Numbered from the stretch's first letter, positions 36,914 through 50,208 are shown. The stretch is DNA of 64,000 nt from Nocardioides perillae (GCF_013409425.1 NZ_JACCAC010000001.1:2232001-2296000), one strand, 5' to 3'. Translations and numbers: made by a program. The notes: generated from the sequence alone by a model not told the origin.

Positions 36914-37900
36914 ATGGCGATGACGGCACAGGTGAAGGCGGAGCTCGCCTCGACGCAGATCACCAAGACCTGCTGCCGGAAGGCCGAGGTGGCCTCGATG
37001 CTCCGCTTCGCCGGCGGGCTGCACATCGTCAGCGGCCGCATCGTCGTGGAGGCCGAGCTCGACACGGGCGCTGCCGCGCGCCGCCTGCGCAAGGACATCG
37101 CCGAGGTCTACGGCCACCACTCCGACGTGGTGATGGTGCAGGGCAACGGCATCCGCAAGGGCAGCCGCTACATCGTGCGCGTCGTGCGTGAGGGCGAGGC
37201 GCTCGCGCGCCAGACCGGGCTGCTCGACCAGCGCGGCCGCCCGGTGCGCGGCCTGCCGCCCCAGGTGGTCTCCGGCGGGGGCTGCGACGCCGTCGCCGCG
37301 TGGCGCGGCGCCTTCCTCGCCCACGGCTCGCTGACCGAGCCGGGCCGCTCCAGCTCGCTCGAGGTCACCTGCCCCGGTCCGGAGGCCGCGCTCGCGCTCG
37401 TCGGCGTCGCCCGGCGCCTCGGCATCTCCGCCAAGGCGCGCGAGGTGCGCGGCGTCGACCGCGTCGTCATCCGCGACGGCGACGCCATCGGTGCGCTGCT
37501 CACCCGCCTCGGCGCCCACGAGACGCTGATGGCGTGGGAGGAGCGGCGCATGCGCCGCGAGGTGCGCGCCACCGCCAACCGCCTGGCCAACTTCGACGAC
37601 GCCAACCTGCGCCGCTCCGCCCGCGCGGCGGTCGCCGCCGGCGCCCGCGTCGGTCGCGCGCTGGAGATCCTCGGCGAGGAGGTCCCCGACCACCTCAAGA
37701 TGGCCGGCCACCTGCGCCTCGAGCACCGCCAGGCCTCGCTGGAGGAGCTGGGGCAGCTCCACGAGCCCGTGCTGACGAAGGACGCGATCGCCGGGCGCAT
37801 CCGCCGGCTGCTCGCGATGGCCGACAAGCGCGCCGAGGAGCTCGGCATCCCCGACACCGAGGCCTCCCTCACCCCGGAGATGCTGGCCGAGGAGGCCTGA
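36914..37900 (+). CDS. whiA: DNA-binding regulator WhiA
   Basis: 328 aa from ATG 36914. The N-terminal half is a LAGLIDADG homing-endonuclease-like fold without nuclease residues ([30 protein letters not shown]). The C-terminal part carries a sigma-like helix-turn-helix ([24 protein letters not shown]). With WhiB it activates FtsZ-dependent sporulation septation in Streptomyces; outside sporulators it affects division and chromosome segregation. It is the last gene of the uvrC-rapZ-yvcK-whiA operon and is followed by a strong hairpin. Confidence 0.97.
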   Translation: MAMTAQVKAELASTQITKTCCRKAEVASMLRFAGGLHIVSGRIVVEAELDTGAAARRLRKDIAEVYGHHSDVVMVQGNGIRKGSRYIVRVVREGEALARQTGLLDQRGRPVRGLPPQVVSGGGCDAVAAWRGAFLAHGSLTEPGRSSSLEVTCPGPEAALALVGVARRLGISAKAREVRGVDRVVIRDGDAIGALLTRLGAHETLMAWEERRMRREVRATANRLANFDDANLRRSARAAVAAGARVGRALEILGEEVPDHLKMAGHLRLEHRQASLEELGQLHEPVLTKDAIAGRIRRLLAMADKRAEELGIPDTEASLTPEMLAEEA

Positions 37901-37949
37901 GCCCGTCTGGGCGAGCCCCGCGCGGGTTACCTGCACGTACGCCGGGACA

Positions 37950-37977
37950 CCGGGGCGGCGCGCCCGCGCGCCCCCGG
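37950..37977 (+). terminator. Strong hairpin between whiA and gap
   Basis: The arms CCGGGG and CCCCGG enclose GCGCGC / GCGCGC, with a 2-nt bulge (CG) on the left and CC at the tip: about 12 GC pairs. There is no U-tract, as is common for terminators in this GC range. TAGGGT follows at 37978 and could be the -10 of the gap promoter, so the hairpin may equally be a leader or operator structure. Confidence 0.5.
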
Positions 37978-37980
37978 TAG

Positions 37981-39057
<1,077 letters not shown>

Positions 39058-39060
39058 CCC

Positions 39061-40269
39061 ATGGGTGACTTCGGCACGCTCGGCGACGTCGCCGGCAGGC
39101 GGGTGCTCGTCCGCTCCGACCTCAACGTCCCGCTGGACGGCAGCACCATCACCGACGACGGGCGCATCCGCGCCAGCGTGCCCACCCTCCGCGCCCTGGC
39201 GGAGGCCGGGGCGCGGGTGGTGGTCACCGCCCACCTGGGCCGGCCGAAGGGCGCGCCGGACCCGGCGTACTCCCTGGCGCCGGTCGCCGAGCGGCTCGGC
39301 GAGCTGTTGGGCCGGCCGGTCGCCTTCGCGAGCGACACGGTGGGCGAGAGCGCCCGGGCCACCGTGGGGGCGCTCGGCGACGGCGACGTCGCACTGCTCG
39401 AGAACGTCCGCTTCCACCCCGGCGAGACGAGCAAGGACGACGCCGAGCGCGGTGCCTTCGCCGACGAGCTCGCCGCGCTCGCCGACGCCTTCGTCTCCGA
39501 CGGCTTCGGCGTCGTGCACCGCAAGCAGGCCTCCGTGTACGACGTGGCGCAGCGGCTGCCCCACGCCATGGGCGCGCTCGTGGCCGCGGAGGTCGACGTG
39601 CTGCAGCGGCTCACCGAGCGGCCCGAGCGGCCCTACGCCGTGGTGCTCGGCGGCTCGAAGGTCTCCGACAAGCTCGGCGTGATCGACCACCTGCTCGACC
39701 GGGCCGACACGCTGCTCATCGGCGGCGGCATGGTCTTCACCTTCCTCGCGGCCCAGGGCCACGAGGTGGGCGGGAGCCTGCTGGAGGAGGACCAGCTCGA
39801 CACCTGCCGCGAGTACCTCCAGCGCGCCGAGGACACCGGCGTGCGGATCCTGCTGCCCGTCGACGTCGTGGTCGACACCGCGTTCCCCTCCGGTGACCGC
39901 GAGCCCGAGCCGCACGTCGTGCCCGCCGACCGCATCCCCGCCGACAGCATGGGGCTCGACATCGGGCCGCAGTCGGGCCTGGCCTTCGCCGCCGCCCTGG
40001 CAGGCGCACGCACCGTCTTCTGGAACGGCCCGATGGGGGTCTTCGAGGTCGACGCGTTCGCCGCCGGCACCCGCGCCGTCGCCGAGGCGCTGACCCGGGT
40101 CACCGCCGCCGGCGGCCTCTCCGTGGTCGGGGGCGGCGACTCCGCCGCCGCCGTCCGCACCCTCGGCTTCGCCGACGACGCCTTCGGGCACATCTCGACC
40201 GGTGGTGGCGCGAGCCTCGAGTACCTCGAGGGCGCGACCCTCCCCGGCCTCACCGTCTTGGAGGACTGA
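39061..40269 (+). CDS. pgk: Phosphoglycerate kinase
   Basis: 402 aa from ATG 39061, 3 nt after gap. It makes ATP from 1,3-bisphosphoglycerate. [39 protein letters not shown] (substrate-binding) and [25 protein letters not shown] with the nucleotide-binding GGDSAAAV are all in place. Length is normal for actinobacterial Pgk. Confidence 0.98.
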   Translation: MGDFGTLGDVAGRRVLVRSDLNVPLDGSTITDDGRIRASVPTLRALAEAGARVVVTAHLGRPKGAPDPAYSLAPVAERLGELLGRPVAFASDTVGESARATVGALGDGDVALLENVRFHPGETSKDDAERGAFADELAALADAFVSDGFGVVHRKQASVYDVAQRLPHAMGALVAAEVDVLQRLTERPERPYAVVLGGSKVSDKLGVIDHLLDRADTLLIGGGMVFTFLAAQGHEVGGSLLEEDQLDTCREYLQRAEDTGVRILLPVDVVVDTAFPSGDREPEPHVVPADRIPADSMGLDIGPQSGLAFAAALAGARTVFWNGPMGVFEVDAFAAGTRAVAEALTRVTAAGGLSVVGGGDSAAAVRTLGFADDAFGHISTGGGASLEYLEGATLPGLTVLED

Positions 40270-40272
40270 CCC

Positions 40273-41067
40273 GTGGCCACGCTGCGCACCCCGCTCATGG
40301 CGGGCAACTGGAAGATGCACCTGAACCACCAGGAGGCGGTGGTCCTGGTGCAGAAGCTCGCCTGGACCCTGTCCGACAAGCGCCACGACTTCGCCAAGGT
40401 CGAGGTCGTGGTCGTGCCGCCCTTCACCGACCTGCGCTCGGTGCAGACCCTGGTCGAGGGCGACCGGCTCGCGGTGCGCTACGGCGCGCAGGACGTCTCG
40501 GCCCACGACTCCGGCGCGTGGACCGGCGAGGTGTCGGCGGGCATGCTCGCCAAGCTCGGCTGCTCCTACGTCGTGGTCGGCCACTCGGAGCGCCGCCAGC
40601 ACCACCACGAGGACGACGCGCTGGTCAACGCGAAGGCCCGTCAGGCGCTCGGGGCCGGCATGACCCCGATCGTGTGCGTGGGCGAGGGTCTCGAGGTGCG
40701 CCAGGCGGGGGAGCAGGTCCCCTTCACCCTCGCCCAGGTCGACGGCTCGCTCGCCGGGCTCACGGCCGAGCAGGTCGCCGGGCTGGTCGTGGCCTACGAG
40801 CCGGTGTGGGCGATCGGCACCGGCGAGGTGGCCACCCCCGACGACGCGCAGGAGGTGTGCGCCGCGATCCGGGCCCGGGTGCGCGAGGTGCACGGCGACG
40901 CCGCGGCCGAGGGGCTGCGCGTGCTCTACGGCGGGTCGGTCAAGGCCGCCAACGTCGCCGGCATCATGGAGAAGCCCGACGTCGACGGGTGCCTGGTGGG
41001 CGGCGCGAGCCTGCAGGCCGAGGAGTTCGGCGGCATCTGCCGCTTCTACGACATGCCGGTCATCTGA
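40273..41067 (+). CDS. tpiA: Triosephosphate isomerase
   Basis: 264 aa from GTG 40273, 3 nt after pgk. It interconverts DHAP and glyceraldehyde-3-phosphate. The catalytic Lys sits in [10 protein letters not shown], the His in [11 protein letters not shown] and the Glu in [13 protein letters not shown]. The phosphate-binding loop region [10 protein letters not shown] is also intact. Third gene of the gap-pgk-tpiA operon. Confidence 0.98.
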   Translation: MATLRTPLMAGNWKMHLNHQEAVVLVQKLAWTLSDKRHDFAKVEVVVVPPFTDLRSVQTLVEGDRLAVRYGAQDVSAHDSGAWTGEVSAGMLAKLGCSYVVVGHSERRQHHHEDDALVNAKARQALGAGMTPIVCVGEGLEVRQAGEQVPFTLAQVDGSLAGLTAEQVAGLVVAYEPVWAIGTGEVATPDDAQEVCAAIRARVREVHGDAAAEGLRVLYGGSVKAANVAGIMEKPDVDGCLVGGASLQAEEFGGICRFYDMPVI

Positions 41068-41117
41068 GCGGTGCCGGTGACCCGCACCACCCGAGGCGTG
41101 ACGTAGGCTCTGCGACC

Positions 41118-41354
41118 GTGACCTTGCTCTTCACCGTCCTCCTCGTGATCACCAGCGCGCTGCTGATCCTCCTCGTCCTGCTCCACAAGGGACGCGGTGG
41201 CGGCCTGTCCGACATGTTCGGTGGCGGCGTGTCTAGCTCGCTCGGCGGCTCCTCGGTGGCGGAGCGCAACCTCGACCGGCTCACGGTCGGCATCGGTCTG
41301 ATCTGGTTCGCGTGCATCGTGGCGCTGGGCCTGCTCGTCGCCTACGACGTCTGA
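41118..41354 (+). CDS. secG: Preprotein translocase subunit SecG
   Basis: 78 aa from GTG 41118. Two membrane helices (TLLFTVLLVITSALLILLVLL and GIGLIWFACIVALGLLVAY) flank the cytoplasmic loop HKGRGGGLSDMFGGG, the SecG hallmark. It is the auxiliary subunit of the SecYEG channel. Position after tpiA is the usual actinobacterial arrangement. Confidence 0.93.
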   Translation: MTLLFTVLLVITSALLILLVLLHKGRGGGLSDMFGGGVSSSLGGSSVAERNLDRLTVGIGLIWFACIVALGLLVAYDV

Positions 41355-41368
41355 CAAGGAGAGCTCTC

Positions 41369-41728
41369 GTGGCTGGTGGAGGTAACGCGATCCGGGGAAG
41401 CCGGGTCGGGGCTGGCCCGATGGGCGAGGCCGAGCGCGGTGAGGCCGCGCCGCGGCAGCTGGTGACCTACTTCTGCTCCCACGACCACCGCTCGGTCGTG
41501 GCCTTCAGCACCGAGGCGCAGGTGCCCGAGTCGTGGGACTGCCCCAAGTGCGGCCTGCCGGCCAGCCTGGACTGCGACAACCCGCCGCCGGCGCCGAAGA
41601 TCGAGCCCTACAAGACCCACCTCGCCTACGTGAAGGAGCGCCGCTCCGACGCCGAGGCGGCGGAGATCCTCGACGAGGCGCTCAACCTCCTGCGCAGCCG
41701 GCGCAAGTCGGGCGACATCGTCTTCTGA
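41369..41728 (+). CDS. rbpA: RNA polymerase-binding protein RbpA
   Basis: 119 aa from GTG 41369 behind AAGGAGAG. RbpA binds principal sigma factors and RNA polymerase and stabilises the open complex in actinobacteria. The core carries a zinc-binding set in FCSHDHRSVVAF and WDCPKCGLPA. The basic linker and sigma-interaction domain follow (THLAYVKERRSDAEAAEILDEALNLLR). The N-terminal ~20 residues are flexible (GGNAIRGSRVGAG) as in Streptomyces RbpA. Last gene of the gap-to-rbpA run. Confidence 0.96.
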   Translation: MAGGGNAIRGSRVGAGPMGEAERGEAAPRQLVTYFCSHDHRSVVAFSTEAQVPESWDCPKCGLPASLDCDNPPPAPKIEPYKTHLAYVKERRSDAEAAEILDEALNLLRSRRKSGDIVF

Positions 41729-41759
41729 CGACCGCGCCCGACCACGTCGGGTCGCAGGG

Positions 41760-43190
41760 TCAGCGCTCGAAGGCGCCGCGGTCCAGCACGGCCACGCGGT
41801 CGCCGTCGCCGTCGCGCGGCAGCCTCCGCCCGTCGGCGTCGACCCGGTCCGTCGGCGAGCTCGCGCGGGCCGCGAGCAGGGCACCGGCCGAGTCGACCGC
41901 GGGGCTGCCGGCCGACAGGTGCAGGTCGCCGGTGGCCGGGGACGCGAAGCGGGGGTCGGCGACGAGGTCGCCCGGCAGCAGGGTGTGCTCGACGCCGCTG
42001 CCCCAGTAGAGGTTGTCGCGGCCGCCGAGCGGGCCGTCGGCCCACCCGATGCGGCCGGTGATGTCGAAGACGTTGGCCTCGAGCGCCAGCACGTCGGGGG
42101 CGCAACCGGGCGCGCACCAGAAGGCCTGGCTGCCCGCCCCGCTGTGCTTCGCGGTGTTGTGCGCGACGACGGTGCCCAGCACGCCGCCGTGCGTGGGGTC
42201 GGCGCCGCGCGTGATGACGAACTCCGCCAGCGGCACGCTGGTGCGGCTGACGTTGTAGCTCACGCGGGTGTCGCGGGTGCGGCTGTGGCCGAGCTCCAGG
42301 AAGGCCCGGTTGTCGACCGCGACGTTGTGGTGGATGCGGGTGCCCACCGCGCCGTAGACCTCGAGCGCAGCGCCGTCGGTGCCGTAGTCGGGCGAGTCCG
42401 CGAGGTGGCCCGAGATGTGGTTCCAGGCCACCTCGGCCTGGTCGCCGCGCACGAGGATGCCGTGGGCGCCGTAGTCGTCGTCGGAGCCGGTGGTGCCGGG
42501 CGCCATCCGGTCGTTGTCGCGCACCCAGTTGCGCAGCAGGCGGGCGCCGGTGGTCTCGGGCTCCACCTCGATCCCGGCGAAGCTGCCGGTCGCCTCGACG
42601 TTGTAGACCAGGGCGTGGTCGCCCGCGACCTGCACGGCCGACCAGGTGCAGCCGTCGACGTGGACCTGGTGGAGGACCTGGTGGTCGGCAGCGAGGCGCA
42701 GGCAGCCCTGCACCCGCGGCAGGGGGCCGCGGCCGTAGGACGAGACGGTGACGGGTGCGAGGGCGGTGCCCGCGTCGTCGACGCGGAGGTCACCGGTCCA
42801 GGCGCCGCCGCGGCGCAGCAGGAGCCGGTCGCCGGGGCGCAGGGCGAGCGCGGAGGCGGCTGCGAGCGAGCGCAACGGTGCCGCGGCGCTCGTGCCGGGG
42901 TTCGAGTCCGAGCCGGTGGGGGCGACGTAGTAGGTGCGTCCGGTCGCCGACGCCACGGCGGCGAGGGTGGGAGCCGGCGCGGTGGTGTTGACCACCGTGG
43001 CGGCGGCGCCGACCGCCGGTGCGGTCCCGGCGCTCGTCGGCGCCGCGGCGGGCGACGAGCCGGCGACGGCCAGGGCGGCCACCCCGGCGACCGCGGTCGT
43101 GCCCAGCGCGCGAGCCGCGCGGGCCCAGGCGCGCACAGGGCGCGCGAGCAGGGGGGTGGTGGGGCGTCCTGCCCGGTCGTCGACGCGCAT
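41760..43190 (-). CDS. Secreted right-handed parallel beta-helix protein
   Basis: 476 aa. A basic N-terminus and ALGTTAVAGVAALAVAGSSPAAA form a signal peptide. An Ala/Thr/Val-rich linker leads to TYYVAPTGSDSNPGTSAAAPLRSL, the usual entry of pectate-lyase-like beta-helices. Coils rich in Asn/Asp and Val follow (ARLLRNWVRDNDRM, AEVAWNHISGHLADS, TRIHHNVAVDNRAF, TVVAHNTAKHSG). Two cysteines in FWCAPGCAPD may form a disulphide. It likely binds or cleaves polysaccharide outside the cell; no catalytic set was identified. A FliA/WhiG-like promoter lies ~55 nt upstream. Confidence 0.82.
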   Translation of the reverse strand: MRVDDRAGRPTTPLLARPVRAWARAARALGTTAVAGVAALAVAGSSPAAAPTSAGTAPAVGAAATVVNTTAPAPTLAAVASATGRTYYVAPTGSDSNPGTSAAAPLRSLAAASALALRPGDRLLLRRGGAWTGDLRVDDAGTALAPVTVSSYGRGPLPRVQGCLRLAADHQVLHQVHVDGCTWSAVQVAGDHALVYNVEATGSFAGIEVEPETTGARLLRNWVRDNDRMAPGTTGSDDDYGAHGILVRGDQAEVAWNHISGHLADSPDYGTDGAALEVYGAVGTRIHHNVAVDNRAFLELGHSRTRDTRVSYNVSRTSVPLAEFVITRGADPTHGGVLGTVVAHNTAKHSGAGSQAFWCAPGCAPDVLALEANVFDITGRIGWADGPLGGRDNLYWGSGVEHTLLPGDLVADPRFASPATGDLHLSAGSPAVDSAGALLAARASSPTDRVDADGRRLPRDGDGDRVAVLDRGAFER

Positions 43191-43245
43191 CCTGCGGCTC
43201 CTCGGTCCGCGGCGGGCCGAGAGCCCCGCCGATCACGTCTGACGG

Positions 43246-43273
43246 TGTCGGCAGGTCTTGCGTCGTTCTTGAG
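43246..43273 (-). promoter_or_regulatory. FliA/WhiG-type (sigma-28) promoter candidate
   Basis: On the minus strand, CTCAAG (43273-43268) and GCCGACA (43252-43246) are 15 nt apart. This is close to the sigma-28 family pattern (TAAA/TCAA, 15-16 nt, GCCGATAA) with T to C at one -10 position. It would start transcription about 50 nt before the beta-helix gene, linking it to motility or development if real. Confidence 0.42.
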
Positions 43274-43286
43274 GAATCCGGCAGGA

Positions 43287-43304
43287 ATGGCCCGTTCGGG
43301 CCAT
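43287..43304 (-). terminator. Hairpin after pgl, probable operon terminator
   Basis: A perfect stem ATGGCCC / GGGCCAT around GAAC (minus-strand reading) lies 14 nt past the pgl stop and is followed by ATTCC. It is a good candidate for the end of the tkt-tal-pgi-pgl transcript. Confidence 0.55.
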
Positions 43305-43318
43305 GGAAGTCCGACCAA

Positions 43319-44116
43319 TCAGGTGGCAGGGAGCCGGGAGGCGGCCTCCGTGTCGACGTACCACCGGCGCTCGGGCACCCCCGCCAGGCGCACGGCCGGG
43401 GTGACGTCGGCGGCACCCGGGTCGGTCGGGTCGGCCGCCAGGGTGTCGGCCACGGCCTGCGCCTTGCCCTCGCCGCTGACGAGGAACCACGCGCCCCGGG
43501 TGCGCGCGAGCGTCGGTGCGGTCATCGAGACCCGCTCCGGCGGCGGCTTCGGCGAGTCCGTCACCGGCACGGCGCCCTCGTCGTCGACGCGGACCTGGGC
43601 GAAGCCCGGGAAGAGCGAGGCGACGTGCGCGTCGGGGCCCAGGCCGAGCATCACCACCTCGAAGGCGTCCGGGCCGTCCGCGGAGCCGGGGCCGCGGGCG
43701 GCGAGCTCCTCGGCGTACGCCGCCGCGGCGGCCGCGACGTCGGCCACCGCGTCGACCGCGGGCACGGGGTGGACGCGGGCCGGGTCGAGCGGCAGGTGGT
43801 CGAGCACGGCCTCGCGCGCCTGGCGCTCGTTGCGCTCGCCGCTGGCCGCCTCGACGAACCGCTCGTCGCCCCACCACACCTCGACCCGGGACCAGTCGAC
43901 CGCCGAGGCAGGCCCGAGCCGCGCGAGCTCGCGGTGCACCGCGTCGGCGATCGTCCCGCCGGTCAGCACGACGTGCGGCAGGTCGCCGCGGCCCTGGGCC
44001 GCGGCGAGCCGCACGAGCAGGTCGGTCGCGACGGTGGTCGCGAGCGTCTCGGCGTCGGGCAGCACCCGCAGGTGGGCACTGGCGTCACCCGGGTCGGCGC
44101 CCGGCAGGTGGCTCAC
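43319..44116 (-). CDS. pgl: 6-phosphogluconolactonase
   Basis: 265 aa from GTG 44116, 4 nt after the pgi stop. It hydrolyses 6-phosphogluconolactone in the oxidative pentose phosphate pathway. The family blocks VVLTGGTIADAVHREL, VEVWWGDERFVEA, NERQAREAVLDHL, VMLGLGPDAHVASLFPG and VSMTAPTLARTRGAWFLVSGEGKAQAV are present. The gene is last in tkt-tal-pgi-pgl. Its usual upstream neighbours zwf (making its substrate) and opcA are missing here, so its substrate must come from a G6PDH encoded elsewhere. Confidence 0.93.
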   Translation of the reverse strand: MSHLPGADPGDASAHLRVLPDAETLATTVATDLLVRLAAAQGRGDLPHVVLTGGTIADAVHRELARLGPASAVDWSRVEVWWGDERFVEAASGERNERQAREAVLDHLPLDPARVHPVPAVDAVADVAAAAAAYAEELAARGPGSADGPDAFEVVMLGLGPDAHVASLFPGFAQVRVDDEGAVPVTDSPKPPPERVSMTAPTLARTRGAWFLVSGEGKAQAVADTLAADPTDPGAADVTPAVRLAGVPERRWYVDTEAASRLPAT

Positions 44117-44120
44117 CGGC

Positions 44121-45767
44121 TCACACCCCGCCGAGGAGCGTGCGCACCGCCTCGAGGCCCGCGGCGCTCTCGGCGTGCAGCCGCAGCACCGGACGCCCGT
44201 GCTCGGCCAGCACCCGCCCGTCTCCCACTGCCTGGGCCGTGAGGAACTCGTGGAAGGTGAAGGGCCGGTCGGGCACCGCGAGGTCGGCGACGGGCTGCCC
44301 TGTGACCTGGAGGAACACCCCGGTCGCCGGACCGCCCTTGTGGTACTGCCCGGTGGAGTGCAGGAACCGCGGTCCCCAGCCGAACGTGACCGGTCGGCCG
44401 GTGCGCTCGGCGAGGGCCGGGCGCACCACCGCGAGCGCGGCGTCGCGCAGGCGGTGCAGGTAGGCCTGGACGGCGAGGTAGCCGCGCTCGCGGTCGACGT
44501 GGCCCAGCAGCGCCTCGACGGCGCCGGCCGCGGTGTCGGTGCCGGCGGGCAGCCAGCCGTCGCTGGCGTAGACGGTCACGTCGCCGTCGACGAAGACGGG
44601 GGTCGGCGTCGAGCCGCCGCCGTCGAGCATCTCGCGGGCCGCGGCCTTCGCGCTCTCGACGTCGGGCTGGTCGAAGGGGTTGATCCCGAGCAGCCGGCCG
44701 AGGGCTGCCGTCGCGTGCTCCCACAGCAGCAGCTGCGCCCCGAGGGGCGCCTCGAGGTGGGCCGCGAAGCCGGAGGCCGCGTCGGTCGCCACCTCGTCGG
44801 GGCCCCAGGTCACCAGCACCTCGTCGGGGCGGCTGGGGGCGAAGTCGGGCACCTGGGTGTTCTCGACGACGACCGGCAGCACGCCGGTGCCGTCCTTGCC
44901 GGTCGACTCGGCCACGAGCTGCTCCACCCAGTCGCCGAGTCCGGGGAAGGGGGAGCCGGCGTCGGCCAGCACCAGCTTGTCGGCGCCGGCCCGGTGGGCC
45001 GTCGCGAGCGCCGCGGCCAGCCCGAGCGCCGGGTTGTCGGGGGAGTCCGACTCGAGGAGGGGGCGCGCCGCGGCCGCCTCGTCGAGCAGCCGCCCGGTGT
45101 CGGCGCCGGCGAGCCCGCTGGGCACGAGCCCGAAGGCGGTGAGCGCGGAGTAGCGCCCGCCCACGTCGGGGTCGGCGCGGAAGACGCGGTAGCCCGCGGC
45201 CGTGGCCTCCTCGTCCAGGGGCGACCCGGGGTCGGTCACGACGACGATGCGGCCGGCCGGGTCGACGCCCGCGTCGCGGAAGGCCTTCTCGAAGGCGCGG
45301 CGCTGGCTGTCGGTCTCCACCGTGCCGCCCGACTTCGACGAGACGACGACGACCGTGTGCTGCAGCCGCTGCTCGAGCGCGTCGCGCACGAAGTCGGGGT
45401 CGCTCGAGTCGACGACCACGAGGCCCACGCCGTCGGCCGCGCAGACGACCTCCGGGGCGAGCGACGAGCCGCCCATGCCGCAGAGCACGACCCGGTCGAC
45501 GCCCTGCAGCTGCAGCTGGGCCCGCAGCTCCTCGACCTCGGCGACCAGCGGGCGCGAGGCGGAGGGCAGCTGCACCCAGGACAGCCGCTTCGCGGCCTCC
45601 TCCTCGGCCTCCGGCCCCCACAGCGTGGGGTCCTGGCGCGCGGTCGCCGAGGCCACCTGCGCGTCGACGAGCTCGGCGAGCACCGCGTCGTACGCCGCGC
45701 GGTCGGGGACCGTGACGCTCAACCGGGGGGTGCCGGGCTCGTGCTCGGCGGCACCGGGGGCGGTCAC
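44121..45767 (-). CDS. pgi: Glucose-6-phosphate isomerase
   Basis: 548 aa from GTG 45767, overlapping the tal stop by 4 nt (GTGA). It interconverts glucose-6-P and fructose-6-P. Visible blocks are [15 protein letters not shown] and [20 protein letters not shown] (SIS fold phosphate loop), [29 protein letters not shown] and [16 protein letters not shown] with the catalytic His-Lys region. It belongs to the actinobacterial PGI group that sits with tkt and tal. Confidence 0.94.
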   Translation of the reverse strand: MTAPGAAEHEPGTPRLSVTVPDRAAYDAVLAELVDAQVASATARQDPTLWGPEAEEEAAKRLSWVQLPSASRPLVAEVEELRAQLQLQGVDRVVLCGMGGSSLAPEVVCAADGVGLVVVDSSDPDFVRDALEQRLQHTVVVVSSKSGGTVETDSQRRAFEKAFRDAGVDPAGRIVVVTDPGSPLDEEATAAGYRVFRADPDVGGRYSALTAFGLVPSGLAGADTGRLLDEAAAARPLLESDSPDNPALGLAAALATAHRAGADKLVLADAGSPFPGLGDWVEQLVAESTGKDGTGVLPVVVENTQVPDFAPSRPDEVLVTWGPDEVATDAASGFAAHLEAPLGAQLLLWEHATAALGRLLGINPFDQPDVESAKAAAREMLDGGGSTPTPVFVDGDVTVYASDGWLPAGTDTAAGAVEALLGHVDRERGYLAVQAYLHRLRDAALAVVRPALAERTGRPVTFGWGPRFLHSTGQYHKGGPATGVFLQVTGQPVADLAVPDRPFTFHEFLTAQAVGDGRVLAEHGRPVLRLHAESAAGLEAVRTLLGGV

Positions 45768-46879
45768 GCGCCCGCCTCGCGGGCCTGCGCCAGCTGGCCC
45801 TCGACGGTCTCGACGAGCTCGGCCCACGAGGCGTCGAACTTGCTCACGCCCTCCTCCTCGAGCACCACGAGCACGTCGTCGAAGTCGACGCCGACGGCCG
45901 CCAGGCGGTCCATGACCTCCTGCGCCTCGGCGGCGCGGCCGGTGACGCGGTCGCCCTCGACCTCGCCGTGGTCGGCGAAGGCCGCCATCGTCTTCTCGGG
46001 CATGGTGTTGACGGTGCCGGCGACGACGAGCTCGGTGACGTAGAGCGTGTCGGGGTAGGCGGGGTCCTTGACGCCGGTCGAGGCCCACAGCGGCCGCTGC
46101 GGCTTGGCCCCGGCCTCCTCGAGCACGCGCCAGCGGTCGGAGGAGAAGACCTCCTGGAAGGCGGCGTAGGCGAGGCGGGCGTTGGCGATCGCGGCCTTGC
46201 CCTTGAGCGCCGCCGCCTCGTCGGTGCCGATCGCGTCGAGCCGCTTGTCGACCTCGGAGTCCACGCGGGACACGAAGAAGGACGCCACCGACGTGATCTG
46301 GCTGACGTCGAGGCCCGCGTCGCGGGCCTGCTCCAGGCCGGTGAGGTAGGCGTCCATCACCGCGCGGTAGCGCTCCAGGCTGAAGATCAGCGTGACGTTG
46401 ACGCTGATGCCCTCGGCGATGGCGCCGGTGATGGCGGGCAGCCCCTCCTGCGTGGCGGGGACCTTGACGTAGCAGTTGCGGCGGTCGACCGCCTGCCACA
46501 GCTGGCGCGCCTGGGCGAGGGTGCCCTCGGTGTCGCGGGCCAGGCCCGGCTCCACCTCGATCGACACGCGGCCGTCGGCCTCGGTCTCGTCGGCCACCTG
46601 CTGCATCACGTCGCAGGCGTTGCGGACGTCCTCGGTGGTGAGCTCGAAGATCGCGCGGTCGACGTCGGCGCCCTCGGCGACCAGTCGCCGCACCTGCTCG
46701 TCGTAGCGCTCGCCCTCGGCGAGGGCCGAGGCGAAGATCGTCGGGTTGGTGGTGACACCGGTGACGGAGCGCTCGCGCACGAGGTCGGCGAGGTTGCCGG
46801 TCTCGATGCGCTCGCGCGAGAGGTCGTCGAGCCAGATGGAGACGCCGGCATCGGCGAGGGACTTCAGACGGTCGGACAC
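45764..46879 (-). CDS. tal: Transaldolase
   Basis: 371 aa from the start at 46879. It transfers dihydroxyacetone units between sugar phosphates. [15 protein letters not shown] and [13 protein letters not shown] mark the family, the Schiff-base Lys is in [12 protein letters not shown], and [26 protein letters not shown] and [15 protein letters not shown] follow. This is the long actinobacterial type (tal-pgi neighbours). Overlaps pgi by 4 nt; 61 nt downstream of tkt. Confidence 0.96.
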   Translation of the reverse strand: MSDRLKSLADAGVSIWLDDLSRERIETGNLADLVRERSVTGVTTNPTIFASALAEGERYDEQVRRLVAEGADVDRAIFELTTEDVRNACDVMQQVADETEADGRVSIEVEPGLARDTEGTLAQARQLWQAVDRRNCYVKVPATQEGLPAITGAIAEGISVNVTLIFSLERYRAVMDAYLTGLEQARDAGLDVSQITSVASFFVSRVDSEVDKRLDAIGTDEAAALKGKAAIANARLAYAAFQEVFSSDRWRVLEEAGAKPQRPLWASTGVKDPAYPDTLYVTELVVAGTVNTMPEKTMAAFADHGEVEGDRVTGRAAEAQEVMDRLAAVGVDFDDVLVVLEEEGVSKFDASWAELVETVEGQLAQAREAGA

Positions 46880-46940
46880 GGGATTCCTTCCCTGCTGCTG
46901 GTTGCTGCTGGGTGGGCGGCGCCGGCGGGGCCGGCGCAGG

Positions 46941-49046
<2,106 letters not shown>

Positions 49047-49080
49047 GGGTCCTCTCGGGGTGGTGGTGTGCGGCGTGGTC

Positions 49081-49116
49081 GCCCGGGGCGTCGCCCGGGC
49101 GTGCCCGGTCGGGCAC
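49081..49116 (-). promoter_or_regulatory. Two tandem perfect hairpins in the tkt leader
   Basis: Stem 1: GCCCGGG (49081) / CCCGGGC (49094), 6-nt loop. Stem 2: GTGCCCG (49101) / CGGGCAC (49110), 2-nt loop. They abut with no gap and lie about 35-70 nt upstream of the tkt start, so they are probably in its 5' leader. Operator, attenuator or transcript-stabilising roles are all possible. Confidence 0.5.
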
Positions 49117-49260
49117 GGCCGCGTCAGGTGTGCGGTACCCCTCGTCGGGGGCCGGCAGGCGATTCCGAGCCTACTCATCCGGCCGACTACACTCGACCCC
49201 GCACCAGCGGGCCGCTCGGCCCGCGCCACCTGGCAGCGCCCCGCCCCTCGAGGACTCCTC

Positions 49261-50208
49261 TTGACCTACGTCGGCCACTCGGCCCCGGACGCCCGACGGG
49301 CCGACGGCGAGGAGCGTGCGAGCCTCAAGGACGTCGTCGCGGCGTACGTCGGGCTCACCAAGCCGCGGGTCATCGAGCTGCTGCTGCTCACCACCGTCCC
49401 GGTCATGTTCTTCGCGGCCCGCGGCGTGCCGGAGCTCGGCCTCGTCGTCGCGACCGTCGTGGGCGGCACGCTCTCGGCGGGCTCGGCCTCGGCGCTGAAC
49501 TGCGTCTACGACCGCGACATCGACGAGCAGATGCGCCGCACCCGGCGCCGCGCCCTGCCGCGCCACCTCGTCTCGGCCCGGGCCGCCCTCGTCTTCGGCC
49601 TGATGCTGGGCGTCGTCTCCACGCTGGTGCTCTGGTTCTTCGTCAACGAGCTCTCGGCGTTGCTGGCGCTGGGCGCCAACGCGTTCTACGTGCTCGTCTA
49701 CACGATGGTGCTCAAGCGGCGCACCACGCAGAACATCGTGTGGGGCGGGCTGGCCGGGTGCTTCCCGGCGCTCATCGGCTGGACCGCCGTCACCGGCGAG
49801 CTGGCGTGGACGCCGGTGGTGCTCTTCCTGGTGGTCTTCTTCTGGACCCCGCCCCACACCTGGGCGCTGGCGCTGCGCTACCGCGAGGACTACGCCAACG
49901 TCGACGTGCCGATGCTGCCGGTCGTCGCCCCGGCCCGCACGGTCGCGCGGCAGATCCTCGCCTACTCCTGGGTGATGGTGGCCACCTCTCTGCTGCTGTG
50001 GCCGGTGGCGGGGACCGGGTGGTTCTACCCCGCCGCCGCCGTCGTGCTGGGCGCCGTCTTCCTGGTCGAGGCCCACCGCATGCTCGGCCGCACCGCCGGC
50101 ACCGAGTCGCTCGCCGAGATCCGGCCGATGCGGTTGTTCCACCACAGCAACCTCTACCTCTCGCTGCTGTTCGTCTCGGTGGCGCTCGACCCGCTGCTGA
50201 CCCGCTGA
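49261..50208 (+). CDS. ctaB: Protoheme IX farnesyltransferase (heme O synthase)
   Basis: 315 aa. I chose TTG 49261 because CGAGGACT lies just upstream and no better start precedes the conserved region. The UbiA-family membrane enzyme adds farnesyl to heme [24 protein letters not shown] and [21 protein letters not shown] (the N-x-x-x-D-x-x-D prenyl-diphosphate site) are clear, followed by the second Asp-rich loop [16 protein letters not shown]. About nine membrane helices. ctaA, the next enzyme of heme A synthesis, is at 54 kb. TACACT at 49188 is a plausible -10. Confidence 0.93.
   Translation: MTYVGHSAPDARRADGEERASLKDVVAAYVGLTKPRVIELLLLTTVPVMFFAARGVPELGLVVATVVGGTLSAGSASALNCVYDRDIDEQMRRTRRRALPRHLVSARAALVFGLMLGVVSTLVLWFFVNELSALLALGANAFYVLVYTMVLKRRTTQNIVWGGLAGCFPALIGWTAVTGELAWTPVVLFLVVFFWTPPHTWALALRYREDYANVDVPMLPVVAPARTVARQILAYSWVMVATSLLLWPVAGTGWFYPAAAVVLGAVFLVEAHRMLGRTAGTESLAEIRPMRLFHHSNLYLSLLFVSVALDPLLTR

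Noticed and set aside
41919..46043. A 1374-codon plus-strand open frame
   Set aside because: It is antisense to the beta-helix gene, pgl, pgi and part of tal, has no domain pattern, and the opposite strand carries clear conserved enzymes.
46888..46935. CTG-rich microsatellite and GC hairpin between tkt and tal
   Set aside because: Short and imperfect; it could be a weak attenuator but nothing sets it apart from background GC structure.
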